From NCBI RefSeq assembly GCF_001262605.1, contig NZ_LGTC01000001.1:4970001-5034000 (forward strand): 64,000 nucleotides of DNA, in the 5' to 3' direction. The DNA comes from Pseudobacteroides cellulosolvens ATCC 35603 = DSM 2933 (GTDB lineage Bacteria; Bacillota; Clostridia; Acetivibrionales; DSM-2933). The translations under genes were made by a program, and so were the position numbers. The notes below the pieces were generated by a model. It made no database searches. It saw only the letters and a program-made list of their open reading frames with translations, and was not told the DNA's origin. Below are positions 15,930 to 23,878 of this stretch, piece after piece (the stretch's first letter is position 1; each line of letters opens with the position of its first letter).

Positions 15930-16916
15930 ATGAGCATAAATCGCAAAAAAATTACTAAAAATGCATACAGGATAACAAAAACACGAGGCAAAACTGCTTT
16001 AAGAATCAGAGTACCCGGTGGTCATCTTGAAGCCGAATTTTTAACTATTATAAAGTCCATTGCCGAAGAATATGGGGACGGGACGGTCCATTTGACAACC
16101 CGTCAGGGTTTTGAAGTTCCATTTATTGACTTTGAAAAAATTCCTGAGATCAATAAAAAAATCAGACCATTAATTGAGTCTCTAGGTCTTGATATAGAAT
16201 CAACAGATTATGGCTATCCCGCAGCAGGCACAAGAAATATTTCTGCATGCATCGGAAATCGTGTATGTCCATATGCAAACGATGATACCACAAGATTGGC
16301 TAAAACAATTGAAAGAGCGTGCTACCCTCATGATTTTCATTTTAAAATCGCTGTCACCGGCTGCCCAAATGATTGCATAAAAGCTCATATGCAGGACTTT
16401 GGTATTATTTGCACAACTGAACCCCATTATGATGTAAGCCGTTGTATCAGCTGTGAAGCCTGTGTGAAAAACTGCAAGAAAAAAGTTACAGGTGCACTGG
16501 CTATAAAGAACTTTAATATAGAAAGAGATACCGATAAGTGCATTGGCTGCGGAGAATGTATTTTGCAATGCCCTACAGGAGCATGGACAAGAAGCCCAAA
16601 AGCATATTACCGTATGGTAATAATGGGGCGGACGGGCAAAAAAAATCCCCGTTTGGCCATGCCTTTCATAAAATGGGCCTCCGAGGATGTAATTGTTAAG
16701 GTAATCAAAAACACTTATGAATTCGTTGATCGTTACATTGACAGGACTTTGCCAAAGGAACATATAGGTTATATCGTTGATCGTGTAGGCTACCAGGTTT
16801 TCAAATCCGAGGTTTTAAAGGATGTGGAGCTGAACAAGGAAATTCAAATTGCCGAAAACATTCAATGGAGCGGTTATTATTACAAGCAGGATGATCAATT
16901 TCATTCCATATATTAA
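15930..16916 (+). CDS. asrC: anaerobic sulfite reductase subunit C (siroheme catalytic subunit)
   Basis: A 328-residue siroheme sulfite reductase. HLTTRQGFEVPFID is the substrate-side region; the siroheme-[4Fe-4S] ligands lie in GTRNISACIGNRVCPYA and KIAVTGCPNDCIKAHMQDFG; two ferredoxin clusters follow, CISCEACVKNCKK and CIGCGECILQCPTGAW. AGGGTGATA precedes the ATG. It is the third gene of the asr operon and performs the six-electron reduction of sulfite. All expected cysteines are present, so the enzyme appears functional. Confidence 0.95.
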   Translation: MSINRKKITKNAYRITKTRGKTALRIRVPGGHLEAEFLTIIKSIAEEYGDGTVHLTTRQGFEVPFIDFEKIPEINKKIRPLIESLGLDIESTDYGYPAAGTRNISACIGNRVCPYANDDTTRLAKTIERACYPHDFHFKIAVTGCPNDCIKAHMQDFGIICTTEPHYDVSRCISCEACVKNCKKKVTGALAIKNFNIERDTDKCIGCGECILQCPTGAWTRSPKAYYRMVIMGRTGKKNPRLAMPFIKWASEDVIVKVIKNTYEFVDRYIDRTLPKEHIGYIVDRVGYQVFKSEVLKDVELNKEIQIAENIQWSGYYYKQDDQFHSIY

Positions 16917-16926
16917 GGAGGTAGCC

Positions 16927-17388
16927 ATGAAGGAAGTATTTTCACTTGAGGATATATTCAATGTTATGATTGAGCTTGAATCAATGGGTTCAGTTCATTA
17001 CAGCAATATGAAAAATATGACGTACAATTCAAATCTGATTGTATTATTTGATAAACTGTCAAAGCAGGAATTGGCACACAAGGAACTTTATACTAGATTT
17101 AAGACTGAAACTATAACCTTTTCGGCACAAAAGGTTGATGATGAATACAAAGCTTATATGGATTGCCTGTTGACTCAGACAATTGGCTTTTTAAATGGGG
17201 ACCGAGAAGTAACGGACTTTGAAAAGGGATTTGCTATAGCGGTTCAGCTTGAGAAAGATACAATCATGTTTTTGAATGAATTAAAGGAAATTATAGGTTC
17301 CTCCCATGCAGAAGAAATAGACCGGATCATATTACAAGAAAAAGCTCATTTAAGAGCATTGTACGAATATTCTCAAAAAATTTTATAG
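16927..17388 (+). CDS. ferritin-like/rubrerythrin-type diiron protein
   Basis: About 153 residues from the ATG at 16927, preceded by AAGGAGGTAGCC eleven bases after the asrC stop. A four-helix pattern with ExxH-type pairs is visible: VMIELESMGSVHYSNM, LSKQELAHKELYTRF, AVQLEKDTIMFLNELK and LQEKAHLRALYEY. No rubredoxin-type C-terminal CxxC domain is present, so this is the erythrin module only. Co-transcription with asrABC suggests protection of the reductase from oxygen or peroxide, or iron handling; this is inference. Confidence 0.85.
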   Translation: MKEVFSLEDIFNVMIELESMGSVHYSNMKNMTYNSNLIVLFDKLSKQELAHKELYTRFKTETITFSAQKVDDEYKAYMDCLLTQTIGFLNGDREVTDFEKGFAIAVQLEKDTIMFLNELKEIIGSSHAEEIDRIILQEKAHLRALYEYSQKIL

Positions 17389-17490
17389 CATCTGCTTTTA
17401 TTCGATTTCGCCATCAGGTATAAAGCTGGTAAAAGCCTCACTTTAATCTCGATCCATGATAAATCTGTATTTACAAAAGTTGATAATACA

Positions 17491-17536
17491 CAAGGAGCAC
17501 GTTGAAGTAATTATCAACGTGCTCCTTGCTTTTTCC
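17491..17536 (+). terminator. strong rho-independent terminator of the asr operon
   Basis: A perfect 15-bp stem CAAGGAGCACGTTGA / TCAACGTGCTCCTTG with an 8-base loop is followed by CTTTTTCC, about 100 bases after the ferritin-like gene. A weaker hairpin (GCCACA/TGTGGC) follows at ~17550. A similar hairpin occurs at 31483. Confidence 0.9.
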
Positions 17537-17571
17537 GGCTTAAAACTGTGCCACAGCCAAAAAGTGTGGCT

Positions 17572-17590
17572 TTATTTGGTGGAGGCGAAC
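17572..17590. repeat. 19-bp direct repeat, left copy (att-like)
   Basis: TTATTTGGTGGAGGCGAAC, identical to 21443-21461. The core TGGTGGAGGCG is the complement of CGCCTCCACCA, as found at the 3' end of some tRNA and tmRNA genes. The pair brackets exactly the degraded restriction locus. No intact tRNA gene is present. Confidence 0.85.
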
Positions 17591-17612
17591 CGCAGCCTTG
17601 CAAACCCACGAA

Positions 17613-18017
17613 TTACTCCTCCGAATTATTTATTACCCAAATCCTTTTCAAAGGAATTTCCAATTTTATATCATGGTCCATCCTATCATAATTTGCAAGG
17701 AACTCATCAACAATTTCCTTGTGAGTCCAAAGCCTAACCTTAAAAAACTGCCTTGCCGTTTCTTTAATAACGCTGCTTTTAAAACCACTCCAAGATACGA
17801 GTAAGCCGTAATCCACTACTTTAGCCATTCCATGGCCTTTGAATCGTCTTATTAGCATTTCTTTTATTATATCAAAAGCATCAAGCTCAATGTCTCTTTG
17901 GATTAGCTCATCAGCTTCCTCTGTTTCACAATCGGTTCCCTTTATTAAATTTTCAACCTTTGTCCCAGTAACAACACTTTTAATACGCTCTTCCTGCTTG
18001 ATTCTGCATATAGTCAT
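17613..18017 (-). pseudogene. Mrr-family restriction endonuclease with internal deletion of the catalytic core
   Basis: A 134-residue frame that starts like a longer Mrr-type protein (LIRRFKGHGMAKVVDY) and then jumps directly to GLLVSWSGFKSSVIKETARQ, FFKVRLWTHKEIVDEFLANY and IPLKRIW, the normal C-terminal end. The stretch expected between them, with the QGY, GPDGGVDI and QVKS motifs of the PD-(D/E)XK nuclease site, is absent. The reading frame is intact across the join, so a stable but catalytically dead protein could be made. It is the most downstream gene of the locus. Confidence 0.75.
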
Positions 18018-18035
18018 AATTCATTCAAATAAGTT

Positions 18036-19520
18036 TCAACTCAGTTTACCCATTATCTCCCTGAAGCTCTCCAAGGCAGCTTCAATATTCTCCACAATAT
18101 CATTTGCCAATTCATCAGGATCAGGTAGATTATCTAGATCAGCAAGGCTTTTATCCTTGATCCAGGTAATATCAAGGCTTGTCTTATCCCGGTTTACAAT
18201 ATCCTCATAAGAAAATTTTCTCCATCTGCCTTCCGGATTTGTATCAGGGTTCCATGTTTCCTCTCTATTATGCCTGTTTTCTGGGTTATAGCACTTTATG
18301 AACTCATCCAGGTCATCAACCTTTAAAGGATTTTTCTTTAATGTAAAGTGAATATTGGTCCTAAAGTCATAAATCCAAACTTCCTTTGTCCAAGGGGCTT
18401 TACTGGCTGGCTTATTATCAAAGAATATCACATTAGCCTTTACCCCCTGCTTGTAGAATATTCCGGTTGGAAGCCTTAAGATTGTATGGAGCTCTGTAGT
18501 TTCAAGAAGCTTTCTCTGACTGTCTCTCCAGCTCCGCCTTCAAAGAGCACATTGTCTGGCAATACGACAGCAGCACTTCCATCAGATTTGAGAAGTGTAC
18601 GGATATGCTGCACAAAATTCAGTTGCTTATTGCTTGTGGTAGCCCAGAAGTCCTGACGATTATAAGTCAGGTCATCAGTCTCCTGTTCTCCCTCTTCATT
18701 GGTGAAAGTCATACTGCTTTTTTTTACCAAAAGGCGGATTAGTCAGGACATAATCGACACGAAGTCCGGTATCCGCTATGAGTGAGTCTGCAGAAGAAAT
18801 AAAGTTGTCGCTGTCAATATCACCTATGTTATGCAAAAACATATTCATAAGTGCCAACCTTCTTGTATTTGCGACTATTTCATTACCGAAGAAGGTTTTA
18901 TATTTTAAGAAATGCTTCTGGTCTTTATCCAAAGAATGGTTTTGCACAATATAGTCGTAAGCTGCCAGCAAGAAGCCTCCTGTTCCGCAGGCAGGGTCGG
19001 ATATAGTCTTCATAGGCTCAGGCCTTAAGCACTTTACAATACCTTTTATAAGAGGTCTTGGGGTAAAATACTGTCCGGCTCCACTTTTTACATCCTCTGC
19101 ATTCTTTTCCAGCAGCCCTTCATAAATCTGACCCTTAATATCAGCACCCATGATGCTCCACTGTTCTTTATCAATCATATCTATGAGCTTTGAAAGCTTT
19201 GCCGGGTCTTGTATCTTATTTTGAGATTTGATAAAAATCTGCCCCAATATTCCCTTATTCTTCCCAAGCTCACGTAAGAGTTCATTGTAATGAGACTCCA
19301 GTTCAGCTCCTTTTATCTGAGTAAGGCTGTCCCAATTATATTTTTCAGGTATAGGCAATGCCCTGTTGTAAGGCGGCTTTGAAAACTCATATGCCATCTT
19401 TAAAAACAAAAGGTATGTAAGCTGCTCCAGGTAATCTCCATAGCCAACTCCGTCATCCCTTAAGGTATTGCAAAAGCTCCATATTTTCGACACAACACTT
19501 GATGTGTTATTTTCACTCAT
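18036..19520 (-). pseudogene. hsdM: type I restriction-modification methyltransferase HsdM, two frameshifts
   Basis: The normal HsdM is readable in three frames. Part 1 (ATG 19520, GGGGAG upstream) covers the N-terminal helical domain, SAM-binding SDPACGTGGFLLAAYDYI and the catalytic VLTNPPFGKK. An A8 run (18718-18725) where A7 is expected shifts the frame. Part 2 runs through TYNRQDFWATTSNKQLNFV to GGAGETVR, where a base is missing near 18511-18513. Part 3 continues to LESFREIMGKLS. Adenine methylation of the target is the ancestral role. Genuine decay or homopolymer sequencing errors are both possible. Confidence 0.88.
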
Positions 19521-20550
19521 TAATTTCTCCCCCTGCCAGACTTGTAAAATTCTCTTCAATCTCCTCTATAGTAGGTAAACTGCTCTTTAATTCTTCCGGA
19601 ATTTCCTGCAGCAACTTATATTCGCTTACTCCCATTGGTTTTGTCATATCTTTTAATGCGTATTCTGCAATCAGCTTATTCTTTTCCTTACACAGGATTA
19701 TACCTATGGAAGGATTGTCATAATCAGTTTTTAATTTATTGTCAACAGCCGAAAGATAGAAATTGAGCTTACCTGCATATTCCGGCTTGAACTTTCCTGT
19801 TTTAAGCTCAATAACCACATAGCATCTTAGCTTCGTATGGTAAAACAGCAAATCAATATAAAAATCTTCTCCACCAACTTCCAGGTGATATTGGTTTCCA
19901 ATAAAGGCAAAGCCTGTACCAAGTTCTAAAAGGAATTTGGTAATTTTCTGAACCAATTGTCTTTCAATATCCCTTTCATCCATTCCTTCTCTGAAAGATA
20001 TAAAATCGAAAATGTATGGGTCCTTTAATGTTTCTGACGCCAATTCACTTTGATTGGCTGGCATCAGTGATTTAAAGTTTGTAGTTTTTTCTGCCAGAGC
20101 CTGTCTTTTATATAGATTAGTCTCTATTTGATGAACCATTACATTACGCGACCAGCCATTTTCTATAACCTTTTGAATATACCACGTTCTTTCCTCTGTA
20201 TCTTCAACCTTTTCAAGCAATGTTATATTATGATACCACGTAATTTGTGCAAGCACCTCTTGCACAAATTCAATTTCTTTATATTCCTCAGCAAACTTTC
20301 TCATATACTTTAAGTTTCTTGCTGAAAAGCCCTTTAAATCCGGAAACTCGGAAGCCAGATCCTTTGCAAGCCTATCAACGATCTTGCTACCCCAACCTTC
20401 AAGATTCTGATGTTTTAAAATTATATTACCAATATTCCAGTAGCGAGTTATAAGCTCTTTATTTGCAGCAAGAACAGCCCTATGCCTGCCTTCTCTTATT
20501 TCAGATTTTATTTCCTGAAGGATATTGGTATATTGGCTAAGCTCACTCAT
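19513..20550 (-). CDS. DUF1016/YhcG-family PD-(D/E)XK nuclease domain protein
   Basis: An intact 345-residue protein. The N-terminal DUF1016 helical domain is visible (ELITRYWNIGNIILKHQ, GWGSKIVDRLAKDLASEFP, GFSARNLKYMRKFAEEY, QITWYHNITLLEKV). The C-terminal nuclease domain shows GGEDFYIDLLFYH and CYVVIELKTGKFKPEYAGKL, i.e. D...ExK. It overlaps hsdS by ATGA upstream and hsdM by eight bases downstream, so it belongs to the restriction operon. The family is common in type I loci; its role there is unsettled. It is the only undamaged gene of the island. Confidence 0.92.
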   Translation of the reverse strand: MSELSQYTNILQEIKSEIREGRHRAVLAANKELITRYWNIGNIILKHQNLEGWGSKIVDRLAKDLASEFPDLKGFSARNLKYMRKFAEEYKEIEFVQEVLAQITWYHNITLLEKVEDTEERTWYIQKVIENGWSRNVMVHQIETNLYKRQALAEKTTNFKSLMPANQSELASETLKDPYIFDFISFREGMDERDIERQLVQKITKFLLELGTGFAFIGNQYHLEVGGEDFYIDLLFYHTKLRCYVVIELKTGKFKPEYAGKLNFYLSAVDNKLKTDYDNPSIGIILCKEKNKLIAEYALKDMTKPMGVSEYKLLQEIPEELKSSLPTIEEIEENFTSLAGGEINE

Positions 20551-21195
20551 TTGACTGCTCCTTTAACTTTTTTCTTTGTAGATTTGGGAGTAGGGTTTTG
20601 ATTTTCTAATCGTATCCGCTCAAGAAGTTTTTCAGCATGTTCGTCATTGGGGTCTTGGGGTACAAGCTTGCCTTCAAAGGCTTTTTTAAGGATGCTTTGG
20701 CGAAGTGCTTCTGCTTGTGCCAGGCTATTCTGTATAACCTCTTCCATTTTGCCACAGACAGATAAGCGGGATTCGATTTCTTGGACTATTTTTAGTGCCA
20801 CATGAACTTCTGGATAAGTAATTAAAACATCTCTAATGTCATCTAAACCAAGTCCTTTTTTAGTCGCACCTCTTTGATACGCTAGTAGTCTTTTTCTGCC
20901 AGTTTCACTTTTTAGAAACCAAGCTACAAACTTACTGTATCTTGAATCATTTAATCGTACTACCGCAATATGCTGATTAATATATGCTTCTCCAAAATTA
21001 CTTGGTACAATTCCAATGCTACCTAAATCAGCAGTTATATATATCAGCAAATCTCCTTCTTGAAGTCTGCTTCTCAGTCCTTCTGCTTTCTCTGGCAGTC
21101 TAACATACTGAACTTCCGACAGATCAATATCAATACCAACTCTGGTTAAATTCCCAATTCTTATAAATTTCGCCCCTTTGTCCGAATAGTACTGT
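20547..21195 (-). pseudogene. hsdS: type I restriction specificity subunit HsdS, 5'-truncated
   Basis: The frame preserves one target-recognition domain (AQYYSDKGAKFIRIGNLTRV, DLLIYITADLGSIGIVP, YINQHIAVVRLN, GLGLDDIRDVLITYP) and the C-terminal helical spacer IVQEIESRLSVCGKMEEVIQ plus ALRQSILKKAFEGKLVPQD. The first recognition domain and start codon are missing; upstream the sequence is fused, out of frame, to the first codons of hsdR. The internal ATG at 21050 would give a half protein, and half-S subunits can sometimes dimerise. Confidence 0.82.
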
Positions 21196-21258
21196 GCCCA
21201 GCCTCTTGAACCACTTGTCTATAATATCCCTGGCTCTTTGCTCTGGATTTTGATTCAT
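21196..21258 (-). pseudogene. hsdR: hsdR 5' stub
   Basis: ATG at 21258, preceded by AGGGGTGATTTG, encodes MNQNPEQRARDIIDKWF, a recognisable start of type I restriction subunit R (NPEQ-AR-ID). After about 20 codons the DNA becomes hsdS in another frame. At least ~3 kb of hsdR and the first part of hsdS appear deleted. A near-identical leader with the first five codons lies at 3472-3608. Confidence 0.7.
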
Positions 21259-21362
21259 CAAATCACCCCTATTTTTAGAAATGCTCAAATGATGCGGTAA
21301 TTCTCAATCAAACTTCAATTAATGCTATTCCTATACTTTCCACAGTTTCTCAACACTATTTT
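21245..21362 (-). repeat. dispersed repeat copy B: hsdR leader and first codons
   Basis: About 118 bp matching 3491-3608 with roughly five differences, covering the hsdR ribosome binding site, the first five codons and ~95 bp of upstream sequence that likely held the promoter of the restriction operon. Confidence 0.8.
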
Positions 21363-21442
21363 ATTTGTTTTATGGTTAATATACAATATGTTTAAGTTGT
21401 TTTTCTTATTGTTTTCTTACTTTGTAAATTAAGACTCAATAA

Positions 21443-21461
21443 TTATTTGGTGGAGGCGAAC
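21443..21461. repeat. 19-bp direct repeat, right copy (att-like)
   Basis: Exact copy of 17572-17590 in the same orientation, just outside the hsdR leader. The two copies define a 3.85-kb unit that contains only restriction-modification genes. Confidence 0.85.
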
Positions 21462-21560
21462 TCTTCTTACTTATTCCCCTTTCCGTTAGCTTGAAGAGCA
21501 TATATGAAAAAACAGCTATATAAAATCTATTACGGAAAAGGTCTCAAAAGGCGGTTTGTT

Positions 21561-22997
21561 CTATATTGGCAGTTCTATGGTAAAGTTGCTTCCCTTTCCC
21601 TCTTCTGTTTCCAGATGAATCTTACCGCCGTGAAGTTCCACTATTTTCTTGGCAATTGCAAGTCCTAGTCCTGTTCCACCGTCTGTCTTCCTAGCACTTT
21701 CCCCTCTTACGAAGGCATCAAAAACTGTGGCCTTTAAATCTTTGCTCATGCCCACGCCTTTATCTCCTATACGGATTTTAATTCCTTCTTCTTCTACAAG
21801 TTCAATGAACGCCTCCGTACCTTTTGGATTGTATTTTACCATGTTTGTTATTATATTTGTCAGTGCTCTGTCCAACTCTACTTTATCGAAGCTATAAATT
21901 ATTTCCTCTTGCGGTAAATTAATATCCAGTTCTATTTCCTTAACCTCGATTTCTCCGTAATTTAAAGCAATTACTTCTCTCAGAAATTCAACTATATCAG
22001 AAGGTTGTTTATTCAGTTTAAATTCGCTATCCTCCATCTTGGAAAATCTGAAAAGGTCATCTATAAGTCTTGTCATTCTTATGGATTTATCATATATATA
22101 GGATAAATACTTCTTCCTGCTTTCCTCATCTAAAGCCATACCTTCACATAAAGCCTTGGAGTATCCGGTAATGCTTGTTATAGGGGTCTTCAGATCATGG
22201 GATATATCCATTATCATTCTCTTTTTGCTCTTTTCCGCTTCCTCCCTTTCCCTCTCACTGGTTTGAAGCCTCTCTGCCATATAGTTAAAGGAATCCTTAA
22301 TCTCTGTAAATTCATAATGTGCATCGAAATGTATTCTTGTATTCAAGTCTCCTTTAGTCATTTTATCCAAACCTTCTCTAATATAGGTCAGTGGTTTAGT
22401 AACTGTCTTTGAAGTAATTTTGCTGAACAAAATGAAAAACAATATGGTCATAAAGAGTAGAAGCAGTGCACTTTCCGCTAGGGCATTTATTATAAGCCTG
22501 TCTACCGGGTCTTTTCTATTAAAATTTAAGTTTATATGCGGTTTAAGTGCTTCATTAACCTGCCCTGATAAGGATGAAAATTTCACTATACACAGGTAAT
22601 CTCTGCCGTCCTTGCCTCTGAATGCATAGACACTGTTGTATGTAGCTCCTTTTGTTTTATCATCTTTTAGAAGGCTGTTTATCAATTCATTTCTATCATA
22701 CTGAGTTACGCTGTCATTTTTTTTGCCTTTTGTGAATATTACCTTATACTGATCATCTAAGACTTCAACCCAGCCTCCCTCCCTCTCCAGGTCTTTGGTA
22801 TTCATCTTGCTGAAGTCTTCTGCAAAAATATCCCTTGCAGACAGCTTAGGGAGAAGATTATCTTTGTCAACGCCATTAATGTAAAAACTTAGTCTGAAAA
22901 ACATAAACACAATAGAAAGAATAATAATCCCCAGCATTCCAAAGGCTGCTATAGCATAGTTTCTTGTTAAAGTAGATTTATATCTTCTCTTTCTCAT
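21561..22997 (-). CDS. sensor histidine kinase
   Basis: A 478-residue membrane kinase. A first transmembrane helix at ~14-38 and a second at ~168-192 flank an extracytoplasmic domain of ~125 residues. HAMP spans ~193-245, and HisKA has the phospho-acceptor His267 in DISHDLKTPITSITGYSKAL. The ATPase domain shows N-box NIITNMVKYN (~381-390), G1 GDKGVGM and G2 GGTGLGLAIAK. The gene lies nine bases downstream of its response regulator and follows an ABC exporter, an arrangement typical of antimicrobial-peptide or envelope-stress systems. Ligand unknown. Confidence 0.95.
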   Translation of the reverse strand: MRKRRYKSTLTRNYAIAAFGMLGIIILSIVFMFFRLSFYINGVDKDNLLPKLSARDIFAEDFSKMNTKDLEREGGWVEVLDDQYKVIFTKGKKNDSVTQYDRNELINSLLKDDKTKGATYNSVYAFRGKDGRDYLCIVKFSSLSGQVNEALKPHINLNFNRKDPVDRLIINALAESALLLLFMTILFFILFSKITSKTVTKPLTYIREGLDKMTKGDLNTRIHFDAHYEFTEIKDSFNYMAERLQTSEREREEAEKSKKRMIMDISHDLKTPITSITGYSKALCEGMALDEESRKKYLSYIYDKSIRMTRLIDDLFRFSKMEDSEFKLNKQPSDIVEFLREVIALNYGEIEVKEIELDINLPQEEIIYSFDKVELDRALTNIITNMVKYNPKGTEAFIELVEEEGIKIRIGDKGVGMSKDLKATVFDAFVRGESARKTDGGTGLGLAIAKKIVELHGGKIHLETEEGKGSNFTIELPI

Positions 22998-23006
22998 ACT
23001 GTCACC

Positions 23007-23699
23007 TTAAACTCCATTAAATTTATATCCGAGCCCTCTTATAGTTTTTATATATTTCGGTGCCTTGGGGTTATCTTCAATCTTATCTCTCAAATTGCTT
23101 AAGTGAACCATTACTACATTATCATCATTATAATAATTGTCTTCCCAAACATACTCAAATATCTGTTTTTTTGTATATACTTTGCCTTGATTTTTCATCA
23201 GAAGATATAATATCTTAAACTCCTTTGAGGTAAGCTCAAGCTGTTTGTCACCTTTGGAGGCAGTCATACCATCCTCATCCAGCACTATGTCGCCTATTTC
23301 TATAACTGACTTTTCCATAAGCTCGACACTTGGGCCAAGCTTATGGTATCTTCTAAGCTGTGACTGCACTCTGGCAGTAAGCTCTAAGGGATTAAAGGGC
23401 TTTGTCATATAGTCATCTGCGCCCAGGCCAAGCCCTAGGATCTTATCTATATCCTCGCTCTTGGCTGAAAGGATGATCACTGGTGTATTATATTTTTCTC
23501 TTATTCTCTTTACCAGCTGAAAGCCATCCAGCAAAGGCATCATTATATCTAGTATTGCCAGATCTATTTTCTCTTCACCAAACTTATTGTAGGCCTCCAT
23601 GCCGTCGTAAGCTTTTATTATGTTATAGTTTTCCTTGGAAAGGTACAACTCAATAAGCTCAACAATTTCTCTTTCATCATCAGCAACAAGTATATTCAA
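23007..23699 (-). CDS. OmpR/PhoB-family response regulator
   Basis: About 230 residues from the TTG at 23699, chosen because GGAGGG is seven bases upstream; a TTG at 23720 lacks a site. Receiver domain: acidic pair VADDE, phospho-acceptor Asp in LAILDIMMPLLDG (about residue 51), Lys in YMTKPFNPLELTARV. The C-terminal winged helix contains LELTSKEFKILYLLMKNQ and MVHLSNLRDKIEDNPKAP. It probably controls the ABC exporter upstream, where 11-bp-spaced direct repeats occur. Confidence 0.95.
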   Translation of the reverse strand: MNILVADDEREIVELIELYLSKENYNIIKAYDGMEAYNKFGEEKIDLAILDIMMPLLDGFQLVKRIREKYNTPVIILSAKSEDIDKILGLGLGADDYMTKPFNPLELTARVQSQLRRYHKLGPSVELMEKSVIEIGDIVLDEDGMTASKGDKQLELTSKEFKILYLLMKNQGKVYTKKQIFEYVWEDNYYNDDNVVMVHLSNLRDKIEDNPKAPKYIKTIRGLGYKFNGV

Positions 23700-23739
23700 A
23701 GATAATCCCTCCAGTACCAAGCTGTTATTATATTAATAT

Positions 23740-23834
23740 AAAAAGCAATTAATCTTTTACATTTGCCTATCACAAAATAACGTTAAAGCGTTCGTTATTT
23801 TGCTCCGTCAAATGTAAGATTAATAGTGCTTTTT
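23740..23834. repeat. 95-bp cruciform-type inverted repeat
   Basis: Outer arms of 26 bases (AAAAAGCA..TACATTTG and CAAATGTA..TGCTTTTT, with a small indel) enclose inner arms AAAATAACG/CGTTATTTT. It occupies the intergenic space between the second permease gene and the response regulator. It could attenuate transcription between exporter and regulator genes or be a small non-autonomous element. Confidence 0.75.
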
Positions 23835-23878
23835 ATATAGTATAGTACATTTTCAAAGCTTTGAAAAACATTTACTTT

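Noticed and set aside
17572..17610. possible tRNA or tmRNA gene at the 19-bp repeat
   Set aside because: Only the last ~12 bases resemble a tRNA 3' end; no acceptor, D or anticodon arms can be folded upstream.
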